Assembly (NCBI GenBank): GCA_024638345.1
Contig: JAHEKL010000069.1
Location: 1-11,179, forward strand
Direction: 5' to 3'
Origin: Gammaproteobacteria bacterium
Lineage (GTDB): Bacteria; Gemmatimonadota; Gemmatimonadetes; Longimicrobiales; Gaopeijiaceae
Length of the DNA: 11,179 nt
Shown here: piece by piece, positions 7,138 through 11,179 of the stretch
Layout of the letters: every line of letters begins with the position of its first letter
How positions within the stretch are numbered: the stretch's first letter is position 1
Notes under the pieces: model-generated
The model's database searches: none
What the model was told of the DNA's origin: nothing
The model's input: the letters and a program-made list of their open reading frames with translations, nothing else
Translations under genes and position numbers: made by a program

Positions 7138-7554
7138 CTACGGACCTAGCCGATCTATCCGGTGGTCCTCACGCAGCAGATCGCAGCGAGTCCATGCGCT
7201 CAGGGTGTGCTCGGTGTCGCCGCGTAGCAGATCGTGGAGTATTTCATGGCGCACGATCGAGCCGATCCCCTCCGCCTCCCGCGTCAGAGTGATGTCGTGT
7301 GGAAACTCCCAGAGTCCTTGAACTGTCTGGTCGCCATTGGTGATTTGCGCTGCCCGGTACCAGCGCACGACGTCGAAGTCCCCCATGGTTGAGGAGCACT
7401 CTTCGACATCGCCCCACCAGATACGATACTCCCCCGGGGGGGTGAACTGCTCGCGCTGCGAGACCTCGACGGTGAAGGCCTCTGTCGGAATGGAGCACGC
7501 GGCCACTGAGAGCGTTGCGGCCAATGCCCCCACCAGCTCGATTCGTCTATTCAT
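7138..7554 (-). CDS. Small lipoprotein with an HExxH zinc-protease-like motif
   Basis: A 138-residue protein from the ATG at 7554. It begins with a lipoprotein signal: MNRR, a hydrophobic segment, and the lipobox VAAC with C20 as the lipidation site. Starting further upstream would put 14 useless residues before the signal. Near the C-terminus lies IVRHEILHDLLRGDTEH: H103-E104-x-x-H107, with a third histidine H116 nine residues later, as in zincin metallopeptidases. C53 and C124 could form a disulphide. The domain is very short for a protease, and I cannot name a family. It may be a minimal peptidase-like fold or a metal-binding remnant. No ribosome site is clear. The start is only 42 bases from the start of the divergent TonB receptor, so the two genes must share a compact or overlapping promoter region. 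Confidence 0.75.
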   Translation of the reverse strand: MNRRIELVGALAATLSVAACSIPTEAFTVEVSQREQFTPPGEYRIWWGDVEECSSTMGDFDVVRWYRAAQITNGDQTVQGLWEFPHDITLTREAEGIGSIVRHEILHDLLRGDTEHTLSAWTRCDLLREDHRIDRLGP

Positions 7555-7596
7555 GCGCGTCGCGCAATGTCGGGCCACCTCGTGACAGGTAGCCAA

Positions 7597-10563
7597 ATGT
7601 CGGACTCCGTGGCCTTCGGTATCACCATCCTGACGGTCCTCCTCGTCCTCCCCTCCGACGCTGCATCACAATCCATCAGTGGCCGGATCTTGGCAGCCCA
7701 GAATGGGCAGGCCATCTCTGCAGCTCAGATTTCCCTCTCCGAGCTGGGTCTCGAAGCATTCTCGGAGGGTGACGGGCATTACGCCATTCACAGGATACCC
7801 TCGGGAAGGTACACCGTATCCGTCCAGCGATCGGGGTATCGGCCCGCCACTCGGGTCGTTGAGGTGGCGCAGGGCGAAACCGCTCGGCTCGATTTCGAGC
7901 TTCAGCCGTTCGGTATGGCGCTGGATGCCACAATCGTGACCGGGACGGCGGGAGCGTCTCCCCTACGCGCGATCGGAAGCGTCGTTGAGCGGGTCTTGGT
8001 GCCCGACCTACTGAGCGAGACCGCGGTCTCCACGGTTGAGGACCTCCTCACGGGCAGGATCCCAGGACTGCTGATGGTTGGGACACCCGGCGCGGCCGGT
8101 GACGGCGCCCAGATCCGTATTCGAGCCAGTCCGAGCATCGGGTTGCCGAGGGATCCGATCGTCTACGTAGACGGCGTGCGCATTGCGAGTCACCGAGGCC
8201 TCGTCGAACGATGGTCTGCCGCGTCCCGCCTGAACGATATCGAACTGGCGGACATCGAGAGAATCGAGGTGATCAAGGGTCCTGCCGCTTCCACACTCTA
8301 CGGTACGGGGGCGTCGAATGGGGTGATCCACATCATCACCAGACGCGGGCGAGTAGGTGCGCCCGTGTTCGACCTCCGGACCGAAATCGGCACGATGTGG
8401 CTACCCGAACGCTACATCACGGAGGGGTGGGTGGCCGATCCCGATCAGTGCGCCTCCATCCCCTGCGCGAGCGAAGATCAGTTGATCGGCGTCAACCTTG
8501 TGGACGTCAACAAGCAGAGAGGGTTTGGCGACGTATTCACCCGCGGGCTCACTCAGAGATACCACCTCGCGGCCCGAGGGGGAACCGAGCTGCTGCAGTA
8601 CTCGGGATCCCTGACCTGGAGCGACCAGGACGGGGTGGTCGACTGGAATTGGGACCGGCGCGCTTCGGTCCGGGCATCGGTACGGATCGAGCCAACCAGG
8701 AGCTTGAGTATCGCTCTGAACGGAGCCTACCACGACGTGGAGTGGGGTCCGCCGCAGAACTTCTGGGCCTCGAACTTCGCCTGGGGAGGAACGCCCGCCA
8801 CCATCCTCAATGATCACGCGAACCGGGGATTTCGCACTCCGCCCGAAGAATACGATCCCACCGTGCATCGTGAAGTCCTCACCGGGACGCGGGCCACCTG
8901 GAGCGTCTGGTTGGCCCACCGCGCGGCCTCCTGGCTGTCGCACCGACTCGTCGCCGGCGTGGACCAAGTGGAAGAGCGGGTCATCGAGTCGGACGCTACT
9001 TCTGCGCCAAACGGCGCTGGCCGTTCGAGCGATGTCCGCGATCGAAACATGCCAGTGACGACAGTGGACCTCTCGGGATCGGTCTCCTTCCGTTCGGACG
9101 ACGACGCATGGGGTTCCGTGAGCTCATACGGCGTCCAATACGTGCACGAAGAGGATCTCGCCTCCCGTGTCACCAGGAATCTCGTCTTGCCTGCCGACGC
9201 CTTTCCGGGCGGCCCGGAGCCAATCGCAGATACCCAGAGGACTTTCCTCGAGAGCAAGACGCTCGGTGTCTACTTCCAGCAGCAGTTCGATTGGCGTGCA
9301 CGGATCTTCCTCACCGGAGCGCTTCGCAGAGATGAGAACGATGTGCTCGGGAGGCGCTTCGACCACGCCTTCTATCCAAGAGTCATGGCCTCCTGGGTGA
9401 TACGCGAGGAGGGGTTCCGGCGGGACTGGGTGAATCAGCTTCGGGTCAGGGGCGCGTGGGGCGTGTCGGGACTCCCGCCGGATGCGTTCGTGGCGCAGCG
9501 ACAGTCTCGCTCGGGAGCGAGCTTTGACGAGCAGCCGATCCTAAGTCCTTTCGCACCCGGACAACCGAACCTGCAACTCGAGCGGAGCGAGGAGCTCGAG
9601 GTCGGGCTCGACGTTGATTTCTCGGACCGTCGGTTGTCCGCCAGCTTCACCTATTTCGAACGTTCGACCAAGGACGCAATCATTGGCAGGGCTGTCGCTC
9701 CGTCTCTGGCAACGGGTGGCGTTCGGCTGGAAAACGTCGGCGAGCTGAAGGCGTGGGGCACCGAGACGAGCCTGGCCGTTCGAGCGCTGGACCGGCAGCC
9801 TGCGCGCTGGGATCTGAGGGTGGCATTCACGACGATCGATACCGAGATCGTCACGATGGGAGCGATCGACGGGGTGCGGGTTGGCCGAAGTCGGGCCCAC
9901 TACCGGGGGTTCCCGCTCGCGGTCATTTCGGAGAGGCGAGTCGTCTCCGCGGAGTTCGTGAACGGAGTCAGCGGCCAGGTCCAGAATATCCTGTGCGACG
10001 GAGGAGCCGGGAGAAACGGTCTGGAGTTCGGCGGCGTGCCGACGGCCTGTGATTTGTCACCGCGGCTCGTATGGGGCCGTTCCGACCCTTCCTGGCTTCT
10101 CAATCTGAGTTCGATCTGGACGTTGTTCGATGATTTGCGGCTGACGGCCAACATCGATGCGCAGGGCGGCCACTGGATGAGCTCCGACTACCTGGGCGCG
10201 AGGCACACCGGCTTCCAGACTTCACAGCTCGCGTACCTTCAGGACAGCGCCATCGGCCAGGCCTATCGCCAGGTTTCGCGAAACGGTCTCGCGTTCCACA
10301 GAGCCGGATTCGCAAAGCTTCGCGAGCTGTCCTTGGCGTACCCGCTACCGGATGGCCTCATGGAGCAGGTCGGCGCCATGAGCGGGAATCTCATGATCGG
10401 ATTGAGGAACGTGGCGACCCTTTGGGTTGCGCAGAGGTTCGTAGAGGGAGAGCGAATCACAGACCCCGAGATGAGCCGGCCTGATGACAACTACGCTGGC
10501 GAATCGGGAGGGGATTGGCCTCCTTTGAGTACCTGGTTTGTGCGACTGAACGTCACGTTCTGA
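7597..10563 (+). CDS. SusC/RagA-type TonB-dependent outer-membrane receptor
   Basis: A 988-residue protein from the ATG at 7597 (AGG seven bases upstream). An in-frame ATG at 7567 lacks a ribosome site and would lengthen the signal peptide. Residues 1-25 are a Sec signal. Residues 26-104 are a carboxypeptidase-regulatory-like beta-sandwich (ISGRIL, then GHYAIHRIPSGRYTVSV). Residues about 118-252 are the plug, with LLTGRIPGL, the DPIVYVDGVRI strand and the classic IERIEVIKGPAASTLYG motif. The 22-strand barrel fills the rest and ends in the aromatic FVRLNVTF signal for barrel assembly. Two close cysteine pairs (one in residues 279-287, one around 788-804) probably tie surface loops. Receptors of this class import oligosaccharides, peptides or chelates using TonB energy. 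No SusD lipoprotein follows, so the ligand is open. The family is certain; the cargo is unknown. Confidence 0.95.
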   Translation: MSDSVAFGITILTVLLVLPSDAASQSISGRILAAQNGQAISAAQISLSELGLEAFSEGDGHYAIHRIPSGRYTVSVQRSGYRPATRVVEVAQGETARLDFELQPFGMALDATIVTGTAGASPLRAIGSVVERVLVPDLLSETAVSTVEDLLTGRIPGLLMVGTPGAAGDGAQIRIRASPSIGLPRDPIVYVDGVRIASHRGLVERWSAASRLNDIELADIERIEVIKGPAASTLYGTGASNGVIHIITRRGRVGAPVFDLRTEIGTMWLPERYITEGWVADPDQCASIPCASEDQLIGVNLVDVNKQRGFGDVFTRGLTQRYHLAARGGTELLQYSGSLTWSDQDGVVDWNWDRRASVRASVRIEPTRSLSIALNGAYHDVEWGPPQNFWASNFAWGGTPATILNDHANRGFRTPPEEYDPTVHREVLTGTRATWSVWLAHRAASWLSHRLVAGVDQVEERVIESDATSAPNGAGRSSDVRDRNMPVTTVDLSGSVSFRSDDDAWGSVSSYGVQYVHEEDLASRVTRNLVLPADAFPGGPEPIADTQRTFLESKTLGVYFQQQFDWRARIFLTGALRRDENDVLGRRFDHAFYPRVMASWVIREEGFRRDWVNQLRVRGAWGVSGLPPDAFVAQRQSRSGASFDEQPILSPFAPGQPNLQLERSEELEVGLDVDFSDRRLSASFTYFERSTKDAIIGRAVAPSLATGGVRLENVGELKAWGTETSLAVRALDRQPARWDLRVAFTTIDTEIVTMGAIDGVRVGRSRAHYRGFPLAVISERRVVSAEFVNGVSGQVQNILCDGGAGRNGLEFGGVPTACDLSPRLVWGRSDPSWLLNLSSIWTLFDDLRLTANIDAQGGHWMSSDYLGARHTGFQTSQLAYLQDSAIGQAYRQVSRNGLAFHRAGFAKLRELSLAYPLPDGLMEQVGAMSGNLMIGLRNVATLWVAQRFVEGERITDPEMSRPDDNYAGESGGDWPPLSTWFVRLNVTF

Positions 10564-10702
10564 AGGAGGTCCGTCAGAATCGGAGCAGCCGGTTCACCTT
10601 TATGATGAGGCCGCGGTTCACGAGGCGCGACCAACGATCCATGACATCGGTATCTCGCGCCTCCGTGTGCCAAGCTGCGCGCCGGCAAGCAGAGTTACAG
10701 GA

Positions 10703-10760
10703 CGGAGGCGGGGGGACTCGAACCCCCAAGGGTGATTAGCCCGCCGCATTTCGAGTGCAT
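10703..10760 (-). pseudogene. 3' part of a tRNA-Ser (anticodon CGA) gene
   Basis: Reading the minus strand gives, in order: the anticodon loop CTCGAAA (10749-10755, anticodon CGA at 10751-10753); a three-pair type II variable arm GGG-CTAATCA-CCC (10730-10742); a perfect T-arm GGGGG-TTCGAGT-CCCCC (10711-10727); the 3' acceptor strand CGCCTCC (10704-10710); and discriminator G (10703). The CGA anticodon, long variable arm and discriminator G all say serine. CCA is not encoded. On the 5' side the anticodon stem pairs at positions 29-31, wobbles at 28 and fails at 27. Beyond that there is no D-arm, and the expected 5' acceptor GGAGGCG is not found nearby. The gene is therefore broken near the anticodon stem. 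This is the part usually duplicated when an element integrates into a tRNA gene. Confidence 0.7.
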
Positions 10761-10798
10761 CGAATCGGGCCGTGCAACGTATGTCAGAACCATGAGAG

Positions 10799-10824
10799 AT
10801 CGCGAGAGTGCGGCCTCTCGCGAT
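10799..10824. terminator. Perfect 10-bp hairpin between convergent genes
   Basis: ATCGCGAGAG (10799-10808) and CTCTCGCGAT (10815-10824) pair completely around a six-base loop. It sits between the plus-strand receptor and the minus-strand cupin, where a bidirectional terminator is expected. No clean T-run follows on either strand (GTAACTTTGATTT on the plus side), so termination is inferred from position and strength only. It is also 38 bases from the tRNA remnant and could belong to the same past insertion. Confidence 0.5.
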
Positions 10825-10959
10825 GTAACTTTGATTTCAGGAGGATCGGTTCAGCGAGCACGAGCGGTCAGTCCCCCACCCCTTGCCGCAGTCCCCCAGA
10901 AGCCGAACTCTACCGGGCCCGTCGATTGAGCACCTACGCAGTTCACCCGCCGACGCGGT

Positions 10960-11179
10960 TCAAGAGGGGATGCCGGGAGGACCGAGAATCTCGATGCCGT
11001 ATTCAGCTGCGACGGCGGTCATGCGTTCCGGTCCAGGGGGCTGAACCGAGGAGGGCGGGAGGGTGAGGGCTCTTGCGGGTTCGGACATGGCGTGCACGAA
11101 GTCCGCGAACGAGCCCGGTTCGGTGACCATTAGGAAACGCGCCTCCTCCGAAGTGACGAGGAAGGTGTGCGGGATGTCT
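10960..11179 (-). CDS. Cupin-domain protein, quercetin-dioxygenase-like C-terminus (5' partial)
   Basis: The last 72 codons and stop of a gene that enters from the right edge; the start is outside the window. The fragment begins DIPHTFLVTSEEARFLMVTEPG, which matches the end of cupin motif 2, where the His of PHTF is normally a metal ligand. A helix (FADFVHAMSEPA) follows. The tail TLPP...PERMTAVAAEYGIEILGPPG is typical of small single- or two-domain cupins annotated as quercetin 2,3-dioxygenase-like. These bind a metal and often have no known substrate. Motif 1 is not in view, so the metal site cannot be judged. It converges with the SusC-like receptor. The fold call rests on this tail alone but is fairly distinctive. 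Confidence 0.8.
   Translation of the reverse strand, partial: DIPHTFLVTSEEARFLMVTEPGSFADFVHAMSEPARALTLPPSSVQPPGPERMTAVAAEYGIEILGPPGIPS

Larger units (their letters stand above)
10564..10959. other. 396-base region between the convergent receptor and cupin genes
   Basis: There is no protein gene here that I can support; the short open frames have no family character. It holds the tRNA-Ser 3' remnant (10703-10760, minus) and a perfect hairpin (10799-10824). The first 140 bases after the receptor stop contain no strong terminator. The stretch 10825-10959 shows nothing I can name. Confidence 0.6.

Noticed and set aside
7431..7442. CCCCCGGGGGGG run
   Set aside because: It lies within the lipoprotein coding frame (Pro-Pro-Gly codons) and shows no wider symmetry.
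10703..10800. A complete functional tRNA-Ser
   Set aside because: No D-arm and no 5' acceptor strand could be found at the required distance; a distant GGAGGCG on the minus strand near 11150 lies inside the cupin coding frame and is not followed by a D-arm.
7597..10959. A polysaccharide-utilisation locus around the SusC-like receptor
   Set aside because: No SusD, glycoside hydrolase or sensor gene is visible on either side. The presence of nagB several kilobases away is not enough.

Overview
The window is high-GC bacterial DNA with eight complete or nearly complete protein genes, one gene cut by each edge, and a tRNA fragment. The gene content points to a Gram-negative, outer-membrane bacterium: a DUF5916/CBM9-like barrel protein, a large SusC/RagA-type TonB-dependent receptor, a lipoprotein, and Tat- and Sec-exported enzymes. 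This mix, with high GC and few operons, resembles environmental Gemmatimonadota. That assignment is an inference from gene style only.

Layout from left to right. 1-2646 (+) is the DUF5916 outer-membrane protein, cut at its 5' end. It converges on a minus-strand pair: an exported metallo-beta-lactamase-fold hydrolase (2743-3621), preceded in its own direction by a Tat-exported tandem-VOC protein (3725-4783). A 311-base divergent spacer leads to nagB, glucosamine-6-phosphate deaminase (5095-5871, +). Next come a small three-helix membrane protein (5959-6258, -) and, divergent from it, an N-terminally anchored protein of unknown function (6451-6945, +). The spacer between these two carries two clear dyad symmetries. 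A small lipoprotein with an HEILH zinc-type motif (7138-7554, -) is divergent, only 42 bases away, from the SusC-like receptor (7597-10563, +). The last kilobase holds a perfect 10-bp hairpin, the 3' part of a tRNA-Ser(CGA) gene on the minus strand, and the C-terminal 72 residues of a cupin protein running in from the right edge (10960-11179, -).

Most products are predicted to be envelope or exported proteins: outer-membrane import (receptor), a barrel of unknown role (DUF5916), and periplasmic enzymes (MBL, VOC). The only clear central-metabolism gene is nagB, which feeds amino-sugar nitrogen and carbon into glycolysis. No SusD partner, sugar transporter or NagA is visible, so a polysaccharide-utilisation locus is not supported. 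I see no defence system, CRISPR array, transposase or integrase. The most unusual items are the tRNA-Ser 3' remnant (a possible integration scar), the repeated cysteine/glycine tail in both halves of the VOC protein, the lipoprotein's HExxH motif beside the TonB receptor, and the dyads in the 6.26-6.45 kb spacer.
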